NCBI RefSeq assembly: GCF_019649055.1
Contig: NW_026570244.1
Span: forward strand, 496,001 to 560,000
Length of the DNA stretch: 64,000 bases
Origin: Paramacrobiotus metropolitanus
Lineage: Eukaryota; Tardigrada; Eutardigrada; Parachela; Macrobiotidae
Reading direction: 5' to 3'
Below are positions 46,601-57,210 of the stretch, in pieces. Each line of letters opens with the position of its first letter. The stretch's first letter is position 1. Position numbers and translations under genes: made by a program. The notes under the pieces are model-generated. The model was not told the DNA's origin, did no database searches, and saw only the letters and a list, made by a program, of their open reading frames with translations.

Positions 46601-46804
46601 TTTACTGTTTTTGTTCATAGAATGTCCAAGTTAGGACATTAGTAATTCTATGGGAATGAACCCATAGACCAGGACACAAGTGGTTCACTTGGTTCTGAAC
46701 CAATAGAACCAAACAGTGTTTACAACGCAGCAACGGAATGAGAAGCGAAACCAATAGAACCACATAGTACCAACACTGAACCACAAGTCCGCCAGTAAGT
46801 ACAC
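46601..46804. repeat. Degenerate edge of the minisatellite
   Basis: GAACCAATAGAACCA-type phrases appear irregularly (46692, 46750, 46781) before the regular array starts; this may be its ancestral or decayed edge. Confidence 0.55.
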
Positions 46805-49800
46805 ACGCACTTACCGGCACGCTATCACACTACCACTTTACCCCGTGAACCAGGTGAACCTATAGAACCACATAGAACCACCAGTGAACCACCACTGAAC
46901 CAAGCACAGACTCACTTGCCGGCACGCTGACACATTGCCACTTTACCCCGTGAACCAGGTGAACCTATAGAACCACACAGAACCACCAGTGAACCACCAC
47001 AGATCCAAGCACAGACTCACTTGCCGGCACGCTGACACATTGCCACTTTACCCCGTGAACCAGGTGAACCTATAGAACCACATAGAACCACCAGTAAACC
47101 ACCACAGAACCAAGCACAGACTCACTTGCCGGCACGCTGACACATTGCCACTTTACCCCTTGAACCAGGTGAACCTATAGAACCAATAGAACCACCAGTG
47201 AACCACCACAGAACCAAGCACAGACTCACTTGCCGGCACGCTGACACATTGCCACTTTACCCCGTGAACCAGGTGAACCTATAGAACCACACAGAACCAC
47301 CAGTGAACCACCACAGATCCAAGCACAGACTCACTTGCCGGCACGCTGACACATTGCCACTTTACCCCGTGAACCAGGTGAACCTATAGAACCACATAGA
47401 ACCACCAGTAAACCACCACAGAACCAAGCACAGACTCACTTGCCGGCACGCTGACACATTGCCACTTTACCCCTTGAACCAGGTGAACCTATAGAACCAA
47501 TAGAACCACCAGTGAACCACCACAGAACCAAGCACAGACTCACTTGCCGGCACGCTGACACATTGCCACTTTACCCCGTGAACCAGGTGAACCTATAGAA
47601 CCACATAGAACCACCAGTGAACCACCACAGAACCAAGCACAGACTCACTTGCCGGCACGCTGACACATTGACACTTTACCCCGTGAACCAGGTGAACCTA
47701 TAGAACCACATAGAACCACCAGTGAACCACCACAGAACCAAGCACAGACTCACTTGCCGGCACGCTGACACATTGCCACTTTACCCCGTGAACCAGGTGA
47801 ACCTATAGAACCACATAGAACCACCAGTGAACCACCACAGAACCAAGCACAGACTCACTTGCCGGCACGCTGACACATTGCCACTTTACCCCGTGAACCA
47901 GGTGAACCTATAGAACCACATAGAACCACCAGTGAACCACCACAGAACCAAGCACAGACTCACTTGCCGGCACGCTGACACATTGCCACTTTACCCCGTG
48001 AACCAGGTGAACCTATAGAACCACCAGTGAACCACCACAGAACCAAGCACAGACTCACTTGCCGGCACGCTGACACATTGCCACTTTACCCCGTGAACCA
48101 GGTGAACCTATAGAACCAAATAGAACCACCAGTGAACCACCACAGAACCAAGCACAGACTCACTTACCGGCACGCTGACACATTGCCACTTTACCCCGTG
48201 AACCAGGTGAACCTATAGAACCACATAGAACCACCAGTGAACCACCACAGAACCAAGCACAGACTCACTTACCGGCACGCTGACACATTGCCACTTTACC
48301 CCGTGAACCAGGTGAACCTATAGAACCACATAGAACCACCAGTGAACCACCACAGAACCAAGCACAGACTCACTTGCCGGCACGCTGACACATTGCCACT
48401 TTACCCCGTGAACCAGGTGAACCTATAGAACCACATAGAACCTAGTGAACCACCACAGAACCAAGCACAGACTCACTTACCGGCACGCTGACACATTGCC
48501 ACTTTACCCCGTGAACCAGGTGAACCTATAGAACCACATAGAACCACCAGTGAACCACCACAGAACCAAGCACAGACTCAGTTGCCGGCACGCTGACACT
48601 TTGCCACTTTACCCCGTGAACCAGGTGAACCTATAGAACCACATAGAACCACCAGTGAACCACCACAGAACCAAGCACAGACTCACTTACCGGCACGCTG
48701 ACACATTGCCACTTTACCCCGTGAACCAGGTGAACCTATAGAACCACATAGAACCACCAGTGAACCACCACAGAACCAAGCACAGACTCACTTGCCGGCA
48801 CGCTGACACATTGCCACTTTACCCCGTGAACCAGGTGAACCTATAGAACCACATAGAACCACCAGTGAACCACCACAGAACCAAGCACAGACTCACTTGC
48901 CGGCACGCTGACACATTGCCACTTTACCCCGTGAACCAGGTGAACCTATAGAACCACATAGAACCACCAGTGAACCACCACAGAACCAAGCACAGACTCA
49001 CTTGCCGGCACGCTGACACATTGCCACTTTACCCCGTGAACCAGGTGAACCTATAGAACCACATAGAACCACCAGTGAACCACCACAGAACCAAGCACAG
49101 ACTCACTTGCCGGCACGCTGACACATTGCCACTTTACCCCGTGAACCAGGTGAACCTATAGAACCACCAGTGAACCACCACAGAACCAAGCACAGACTCA
49201 CTTGCCGGCACGCTGACACATTGCCACTTTACCCCGTGAACCAGGTGAACCTATAGAACCACACAGAACCACCAGTGAACCACCACAGATCCAAGCACAG
49301 ACTCACTTGCCGGCACGCTGACACATTGCCACTTTACCCCGTGAACCAGGTGAACCTATAGAACCACATAGAACCACCAGTGAACCACCACTGAACCAAG
49401 CACAGACTCACTTGCCGGCACGCTGACACATTGCCACTTTACCCCGTGAACCAGGTGAACCTATAGAACCACACAGAACCACCAGTGAACCACCACAGAT
49501 CCAAGCACAGACTCACTTGCCGGCACGCTGACACATTGCCACTTTACCCCGTGAACCAGGTGAACCTATAGAACCACATAGAACCACCAGTAAACCACCA
49601 CAGAACCAAGCACAGACTCACTTGCCGGCACGCTGACACATTGCCACTTTACCCTTGAACCAGGTGAACCTATAGAACCAATAGAACCACCAGTGAACCA
49701 CCACAGAACCAAGCACAGACTCACTTGCCGGCACGCTGACACATTGCCACTTTACCCCGTGAACCAGGTGAACCTATAGAACCACACAGAACCACCAGTG

Positions 49801-51732
49801 AACCACCACAGATCCAAGCACAGACTCACTTGCCGGCACGCTGACACATTGCCACTTTACCCCGTGAACCAGGTGAACCTATAGAACCACATAGAACCAG
49901 GTGAACCTATAGAACCACATAGAACCACCAGTGAACCACCACAGAACCAAGCACAGACTCACTTGCCGGCACGCTAACACATTGCCACTTTACCCCGTGA
50001 ACCAGGTGAACCTATAGAACCACATAGAACCAGGTGAACCTATAGAACCACATAGAACCACCAGTGAACCACCACAGAACCAAGCACAGACTCACTTGCC
50101 GGCACGCTAACACATTGCCACTTTACCCCGTGAACCAGGTGAACCTATAGAACCACATAGAACCACCAGTGAACCACCACAGAACCAAGCACAGACTCAC
50201 TTGCCGGCACGCTGACACATTGCCACTTTACCCCGTGAACCAGGTGAACCTATAGAACCACATAGAACCACCAGTGAACCACCACAGAACCAAGCACAGA
50301 CTCACTTACCGGCACGCTGACACATTGCCACTTTACCCCGTGAACCAGGTGAACCTATAGAACCACATAGAACCACCAGTGAACCACCACAGAACCAAGC
50401 ACAGACTCACTTACCGGCACGCTGACACATTGCCACTTTACCCCGTGAACCAGGTGAACCTATAGAACCACATAGAACCACCAGTGAACCACCACAGAAC
50501 CAAGCACAGACTCACTTGCCGGCACGCTGACACATTGCCACTTTACCCCGTGAACCAGGTGAACCTATAGAACCACATAGAACCACCAGTGAACCACCAC
50601 AGAACCAAGCACAGACTCACTTACCGGCACGCTGACACATTGCCACTTTACCCCGGGAACCAGGTGAACCTAAAGAACCACATAGAACCACCAGTGAACC
50701 ACCACAGAACCAAGCACAGACTCACTTACCGGCACGCTGACACATTGCCACTTTACCCCGTGAACCAGGTGAACCTATAGAACCACATAGAACCACCAGT
50801 GAACCACCACAGAACCAAGCACAGACTCACTTGCCGGCACGCTGACACATTGCCACTTTACCCCGTGAACCAGGTGAACCTATAGAACCACATAGAACCA
50901 CCAGTGAACCACCACAGAACCAAGCACAGACTCACTTGCCGGCACGCTAACACATTGCCACTTTACCCCGTGAACCAGGTGAACTTATAGAACCACATAG
51001 AACCACCAGTGAACCACCACAGAACCAAGCACAGACTCACTTACCGGCACGCTGACACATTGCCACTTTACCCCGTGAACCAGGTGAACCTATAGAACCA
51101 CATAGAACCACCAGTGAACCACCACAGAACCAAGCACAGACTCACTTACCGGCACGCTGACACATTGCCACTTTACCCCGTGAACCAGGTGAACCTATAG
51201 AACCACATAGAACCACCAGTGAACCACCACAGAACCAAGCACAGACTCACTTGCCGGCACGCTGACACATTGCCACTTTACTCCGTGAACCAGGTGAACC
51301 TATAGAACCACATAGAACCACCAGTGAACCACCACAGAACCAAGCACAGACTCAGTGCCGGCACGCTAACACATTGCCACTTTACCCCGTGAACCAGGTG
51401 AACCTATAGAACCACATAGAACCACCAGTGAACCACCACAGAACCAAGCACAGACTCACTTGCCGGCACGCTGACACATTGCCACTTTACCCCGTGAACC
51501 AGGTGAACCTATAGAACCACATAGAACCACCAGTGAACCACCACAGAACCAAGCACAGACTCACTTACCGGCACGCTGACACATTGCCACTTTACCCCGG
51601 GAACCAGGTGAACCTATAGAACCACATAGAACCACCAGTGAACCACCACAGAACCAAGCACAGACTCGCTTACCGGCACGCTGACACATTGCCACTTTAC
51701 CCCGTGAACCAGGTGAACCTATAGAACCACAT
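46805..51732. repeat. 105-bp minisatellite, ~47 units, higher-order pattern
   Basis: The unit is 105 bp (measured from CAGACTCAC at 46907, 47012 and 47117). It contains GAACCA-type subrepeats in one half and CACTTGCCGGCACGCTGACA plus CATTGCCACTTTACCCCGTG in the other. Variants of 90-102 bp and two units with an extra GTGAACCTATAGAACCA block (near 49890 and 50033) occur. Three-unit blocks carrying AGATCC, AGTAAACC and CCTTGAACC variants recur at about 46975, 47285 and 49440, so there are higher-order repeats. Since 105 is a multiple of 3, long open frames appear, but I do not think it is coding. It ends abruptly at 51732 inside an Ig-family gene. Confidence 0.95.
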
Positions 51733-52126
51733 CGGGGAGAGCTCCGGCATCCGAACCGGATTATTTTTCCCGAATGCGTGTTCCGCTTGCACGATTTGGT
51801 TCCAGGCTGCGGATGAAAAGAGGAATTTATAGAAGTTTTGTTTCGATGCATACTTCTATTTCTGAACATAAAATGCCGCCAAGTGAAACTTGGAAAACAA
51901 GAAATTTTAATCTGCTTCGTCTGCCTAATATAAAGAAAAGAGAATTTACCGCCTGACCGGTATAGTTCCGGCATTTCTCAATTGCCGCCAACATACGATC
52001 CATTGAGTCCAGCGTTCGGGATAAACTGGCCTCAAGTTGTGTTGACCGTGCGTCAGAAAATGTCAGGATAATCACACAAATCAAAAACACCAGTCCGTAA
52101 TTTACTGTCACAGATTTATTTACCAT
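51733..52126 (-). pseudogene. Ig-like family, copy 2: exon 1 intact, exon 2 truncated by minisatellite
   Basis: Exon 1 (52126-51958) encodes a signal peptide (GLVFLICVIIL) and a helical segment ending CRNYTG, the same length (169 nt) as exon 1 of the intact copy at 60.3 kb. A GT-AG phase-1 intron (51957-51807) leads to exon 2 from 51806, which reads AWNQIVQAEHAFGKNNPVR-like text and then stops matching at 51733, where the 105-bp array begins. Both Ig domains are missing. The transcript, if made, would read into the repeats. Confidence 0.85.
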
Positions 52127-53060
52127 TTTTCCCGGTTAGGACAATAAAAAATCATGATAAGAATCGATCAGTTTCCCAAAAAGACGCTAACAGGACTCTG
52201 CTAAAACCTCTGCGGGGACAGCAATAGTACGTTATCTCTGCACACGTTTTTTTAAAGGGCCATATAAAATTAAAAAAATAATTCAGAGAAAAGGTGAAAC
52301 TGCTGGGTAAGGAAACAAAAATAACTGAATGCTGTAGTAGACTAATAGTGAAGATAGTATTATCATTACTGTGTGCGGGTAGTAAGTGGAACGGTGTGCA
52401 TTAATAACTGTTACACGGCGTTACTGGCGTAATGTCATGGCAACAGCGGTTGCCATAGGAGACTGGAAAAACTCGACATCAACTTTAGTGAAGGAAATCG
52501 GCAAGCTGTTACAGGTTTACAGCAGCATACTCATGGAGTTCGTTCACTCGAATTTCTCCACCTGCGTATGTCGATTGTCAATCCCAGGAGGCAACGCAGT
52601 TTTCGTACACGGAACCAGGGATGGAGCCGAGAAATTGAAGGAAATATTAACACTGTACTGTAACTAAATTTGTACTGGACGAGCTTTTTAAACTGGATGA
52701 GCGTTCCTGGCTTAAGTATACAGTATAATAAAGTATACTGTACACTGCAATAATACTAAGGAGTTTTCTTAGTCGGGTATATCTTTCAGTGCTCGGTTTG
52801 GACAAGGCCGACGATTAGGATGTTACTGGTGTTTAACGAGTTGTGGTGATTTAATATTTGATATTCTTCAACGGATATTTGATGTTCCTCAACGGATAAG
52901 GATATGTGAGAGTGCCCGTTTACGGGCTTGGCTACTCGAAAATAAATCAATCAATCAATCAGGAGAAGGAGGAGGAGCGTAGCTCCTAACGCAAATAAGC
53001 CGGCATTTTTGCAAAGTTACATGTAGCTTTCCAAACTGCTTTCTCTCTTTAGCGTAATTA
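52127..53060. repeat. 5' flank of Ig copy 2, duplicated at 60.33-60.97 kb
   Basis: Phrases ATCGATCAGTTTCC, AAGTGGAACGGTGTGCA, GTGAAGGAAATCGGCAA, GAGGCAACGCAGTTTTCGTAC and AAAATC[TA]CCAAGCTGAACGTTT(C) occur here and in the flank of Ig copy 3. The open frame 52386-52667 is not conserved in the other copy and is not called. The promoter of the Ig gene should be in the first 200 bp. Confidence 0.7.
52895..52965 (+). mobile_element. Non-LTR element 3' tail
   Basis: GTGCCCGTTTACGGGCTTGG can fold as a stem, followed by AAATAAATCAATCAATCAATCA, a tail typical of the 3' ends of some LINEs and SINEs. Only the tail is recognised. Confidence 0.4.
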
Positions 53061-53339
53061 ATGTCTCACAAAATCTCCAAGCTGAACGTTTCCAACGAAG
53101 AAATTTCCGGGATCCGTCGGCGCGTAAAGTAACTGAAACGCTCGGTGTGGAATCTTAGCGCCAATTTTTTTGTCGTCTGGATTCCTTTCCCAGACGATGT
53201 TCTTCTTATTATTATTGCTACGGCACAAGAGAAACAACCCCAAAGGGACTTCAAATCTGGTCGAACAAAAACATTTTCCTGTTATAAAAACATTTTTGTC
53301 AGATCACCAGATTTTAGTGGAAATTTGAAAGCAGGTACA

Positions 53340-53700
53340 GAACTGGCTCAAGTGGAATTCAGCTGACAGGTCACCGAGATGGGCATGTAGCGCGGCACAA
53401 CTTCCACCTGCAGCCATTAGGAGAACAGTTTGGGATGTTGGGCCGTTAGTTTAGGGAAGACCCAGTATTCCGCCTGCAACCACCAGTCGTTCGTTCCGCT
53501 CTGACAGCGTTACAGGCACCCAAACTTGCTCCACGCCGCGCAAGTGACGTCGTGCAGTTGCAGCGCGTTATCGCCGGTGTGATTGTAGCGAAGGACTCCC
53601 TCGATCTTCCGGGCGGCTAGCCGGTGACCTTTTTGTTTCCACACGACATCATTCGGGAATGCCGGATCGGTCGCACATGCCAGGCTGATCGCAATCTTGT
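53340..53700 (-). pseudogene. Ig-like family, copy 5 (partial exon 2)
   Basis: Minus-strand text ISLACATDPAFPNDVVWK, then RLAARKIEGVLRY and LHDVTCAAWSKFGCL match the first Ig domain, and WVFPKLT-like text follows. Stops and frameshifts are present (near 53510), the second Ig domain is almost absent, and the 5' part is replaced by the second gene family: the text LPGNYKIAISLACAT runs from one family straight into the other, a deletion junction near 53695. Confidence 0.75.
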
Positions 53701-54225
53701 AGTTGCCGGGCAGCCGTTTTCTTACCAAGGCAGTGCCGAACCGCTGGCCGATGAAGCAGTTATTCATCAGTCCGTTGACGGACTAATGAACAACTGTTTC
53801 GTCGGCACTGACGCGGTGCCCGTTGTACTCCATCCGGCTGCGTTGGGACAGCTCCATCACCAGCTTGAAGTAACGCAGCCAGCGCTAACCTGCAGCATCA
53901 GGCTGCGCACTTCCGCTTCACCGGAGCAGTCGACGTCGGGAAGGAGACCATGGGATAGCGTGGCCATCTCTTTGCCGCCCAGAACAACGAGCGTGAAGTG
54001 GTGGCCTGGTAAGCTCTGTGCGTGATTAGGGCGATGTAGTATCGGTCGGGGAGCCGATGTTGCTCCACTCCTTACCGACCAACGTCGTAGAACTGAGAAT
54101 TACCGGGCCGCTGAGGTTTTTTATTCCTCCACAGCAAAAATCAATTCTAGCACGGTCCGCCGGTGGATCCATTTCCTTCGTTGCACCGATTAAGCAAAAT
54201 ACACCCTTCACAGAGTATTTGAAAT
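53700..54225 (-). pseudogene. Second unrecognised gene family, fragment B
   Basis: Minus-strand text MNNCFIGQRFGTALVRKRLPG is homologous to fragment A at 44.2 kb. Upstream pieces in other frames read MELSQRSRMEYNGHRVSADE, EAEVRSLMLQ, GGKEMATLSHGLLPDVDCSG and GGIKNLSGPVILSSTT. Extracellular receptor-like character is possible, but I see no domain that I can name. Frameshifts and stops show decay. Confidence 0.45.
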
Positions 54226-56150
54226 TTGCAAAAGGCTTGAACCGTTTCCTTGCAACTGCACTGTAAAAAAGTCTTCAGCCATGCCATAAGAATCTTTAGC
54301 GTATGCTGTGAATCAACACGTTTTCTTGCGTAAAAGTATTTCCACGTTTTTTGCTGTACCTGTACGGAGGAAATAAATCACCGGGCTTGTGCAGTACTGA
54401 GAGTATTTTTTCCAAAAGTCCGACAATATTCATTACTAGGAAAAGGCTGCTGAAATATCCTTTACCTGTAGCTCTAGCCTCTCGAAGTTATAGATTTCTA
54501 GTTACAGTAGCTTTCGGAATTATGTAGTGTCTATAGCGCGGCCTTTTCAGAGAACCTGCGTTCAAATGTTTACACGGTAGCGCAAATCGTCTGACAATAA
54601 GTGTACGTACCTAATTCACATTTGCAAGAAAGGCAAGCCGGCTTCGGCGTTGCAGTGAGTGGACGTAATAATATTCTAGGAACTGGTAGTACTGGTAACA
54701 TTTGGCGACACCAGTGGCTGCACGATACTGGAAGACTGCCCCACACCGCATCGCTTGTTCCCAGGAACAGCAGCCACAACAGCCAACACCAAAGCATTTC
54801 TACAGTAAGTCCCGGACTATACTGCAAAAATGCTTTGATGTTGATGATACGGTTTGCAGCACGGAGTATTCGTACTGGTTGGAAAAATCAAAATGCCGGA
54901 ATCGCAATAAACAATCTGGCGCTCCGGTCATTTGTACGAGTCACGGTTGACATGACGTACGAATATCTGAATGCACGGTTGCGTTGACTTGTGCTACTCT
55001 ACTTGTGTTCGTGTGCAGGCGTCTAGGTTGTACATTGCAGTATGCAAATGGGCGATTGTATGTAAGTGTATCCGAAATGTTCGTAAGGGTTCAAGAGACA
55101 GAGTCAGAGTGTATTGGTAGAATCGTTCAACCAAATGCGTGCCGGTGAATCACCGTGCATCCGGCAGCTCATTAGTTTGCCAGACTTCCGTGGCGTCGTG
55201 GTGCATGAGACTGCAAGGCATGGTTAGCAACGGAATATTATTCAAATATGCAGTATTTGAATATATATTATACGAGTATATTTGAATATGTATTATTCAA
55301 ATATACAGTATCTATGCAAATACAACGGGGAAATGCGATTTGTGTAATGGGTACGATCCCCGATCAGGATAGCATAGAGGAAGTGTTTCTTTTGTAAATG
55401 CTGTTTTGTTCTGGTGCATAGTTTGTACTCGTACCATGATACTTATTAAAGGTTGTTCACATATTATTCATAATCAGTCTCTGTTTCGATAATCTATTAA
55501 AGGTTGTTCACATATTATTCATAATCAGTCTCTGTTTCGATAATCTAGCGGTAGGTTGATGTGGCTTTGATGCACAAACAGCATAAACTGCTGTAGAGGA
55601 AAGTCCCGCAATCGTGTCAGGATAAACCATAACTGCTCTTAATGCATCTCAACGCGAAGTTGCCTTTTCAGCGCTTCTAGAGAGCCATCGACCGTAGGAA
55701 GCGCGGTCAACGCAATTTAGCCAGATCGCATGTCTAATTTAATTACATAAATATTATTAATCCCGTACCTTAATAAATAAGAACAAAACTACAGTCAGGT
55801 TTAGAAACAGCTTGGCCAGATTTCGAAAAATATGTGCCGCTCATGGAAAAGCAGTCCACTGGTCAGAACAGTAAGACACATCATGGTAAGCTGCTCAGAC
55901 AACATTCATCCGCATTAGACAAGAGTCGACCGGTCGACGGGATGTCGGCCCACACATACGGTCATCACGGTGGTTGCATAATAAATTGCATTATACTGTA
56001 TAAAATTACTGCGGTGCAAAAAGTGCTCCTTTCTTTACAGATCCTTGCGTCGCGAAAAGCTTGTAAACTAAGTAGGTGAATGGGATAGACTATTTTCCGC
56101 AAAAACAATGCAGTTTTTTTTACAGCTTTTATTTCACATCATAACAATGA
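54226..56150 (+). repeat. Segmental duplication, copy 2 (non-coding part)
   Basis: Counterpart of 44600-45960; see shared phrases there. A third, shorter relative of its first 100 bp (CTTCACAGAGTACTTGGAAATT) is at 57724. No supported gene. Confidence 0.7.
55444..55547 (+). repeat. 52-bp exact tandem duplication
   Basis: TATTAAAGGTTGTTCACATA...GTTTCGATAATC is present twice in succession. Confidence 0.9.
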
Positions 56151-56185
56151 TTGCAAGCGCCGGTATACTACGTGAAAGTTAAAAT

Positions 56186-56600
56186 TTAAACATTAAAAAA
56201 ACAACCAAAATCTCTATCTTCTCTTGGGTTAAAAGGTAACGTGCTCAAAACAGCCGTAGCATTTCCTTTTACAACGGCGAGACTTAAACGCTGCTTAATG
56301 AAAGCAGTAGAACGCGCTTCTCCAGTTAAGTCTCGAATTTTACGGCCCATGAAATGCAACAGTTCACTGAAAGCGGGGCCAAATACTCCCAACGTCTCAA
56401 TCACTAAAGGATAAAAAAAGTTTCCATTTTCCACAAACGAATATGTCCGGCGCTTAGCATTTTCTGCGAGCTGAGCCACGTATCCAGCTTTCTTCGAGCT
56501 GCCGGTGACATGCGAGTCTGCGACCGTACACTAACTGGTCACATCCCACACCAGCGGTTTCCCTTGGCGGACAGGGATCAGCGTCATGCCGTCGGGCCTT
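56186..56600 (-). pseudogene. C-terminal nuclease-like domain of a mobile element, copy 2
   Basis: Minus-strand text DGMTLIPVRQGKPLVWDVTS, then a stop, then AQLAENAKRRTYSFVE, VIETLGVFG and QRLSLAVVKGNATAVLSTLP. It is the same family as copy 1 at 36.5 kb, with a single in-frame stop replacing the region of the conserved TC-x-D. The C-terminus is complete (GCFFNV). The upstream part of the parent element is missing. Confidence 0.55.
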
Positions 56601-56716
56601 TTTCGTTTTTTTTACATAATTGTATAAGTTATGATAAGAAACATTTACTTTCCCTGTTTATTTTTGACAGATCGATTTACATGTTTAACCACGCACTGTC
56701 AATGTTGTTTGGCATA

Positions 56717-57208
56717 CCGTAATTATCGAATTTGTGGCCCTGGGGTACAAATAGTTCGAAGGCTATGGCGGAGGGGGGCTTATTTCGGGGAAGGGGCGCA
56801 ATTTCGGGGGGTGGCATTATTTTTCGAACGGTATTTTTTGGGAGGGGGCATCATATTTCAAACAACTTCGCATCCAGTTCTAGTGGACCTGAACGCAGTA
56901 GTTACCGGTATACGCAACAGCGCAACCTTCCCTGCAACATTTTCGAGCGTATACTGAGATCCCTGTACACCTTTTTGCCAACGAATACCGCATTATATTG
57001 ATGTGCGTTTAATGTTTGCTCATAAGCACAACAATTTTTAAAAAGCATTTGCGGTTCACCAATAATTTTGCAGCGCTTGACATTTAATAACGGCCCCCTG
57101 GGGCGTAATTTCGGGGGGTGGCCATATTTTTCAGAGAGGGTCGGGGAGGGGGGCTTATTACAGGGGGGGCTCTTATTGCGGGGGGAGCCACAAATTCGAT
57201 AATTACGG
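56717..57208. mobile_element. TA-flanked MITE with G-rich interior
   Basis: Inverted ends CCGTAATTATCGAATTTGTGG (left, from 56717) and CCACAAATTCGATAATTACGG (right, to 57208) are flanked by TA (56715-56716, 57209-57210), as in Tc1/mariner-type elements. Just inside each end GGGGCTTATT[TA]C[GA]GGG-like G-rich phrases recur. No transposase. Length 492 bp. Confidence 0.8.
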
Positions 57209-57210
57209 TA

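Noticed and set aside
50589-50780. Repetitive protein encoded by the minisatellite (35-residue unit)
   Set aside because: The frame is open only because 105 is divisible by 3; length variants of neighbouring units break it and no start or splice context is seen.
46805-51732. CRISPR-like array
   Set aside because: Units are 105 bp and repeat along their whole length with no unique spacers; this is an ordinary minisatellite in a eukaryotic genome.
51561-51974. Minus-strand frame running from Ig exon 2 into the minisatellite
   Set aside because: It begins in the intron and reads into repeat DNA; it is a by-product of the truncation.
52386-52667. Plus-strand 93-residue frame upstream of Ig copy 2
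   Set aside because: The homologous flank at 60.6-60.9 kb does not keep the frame.
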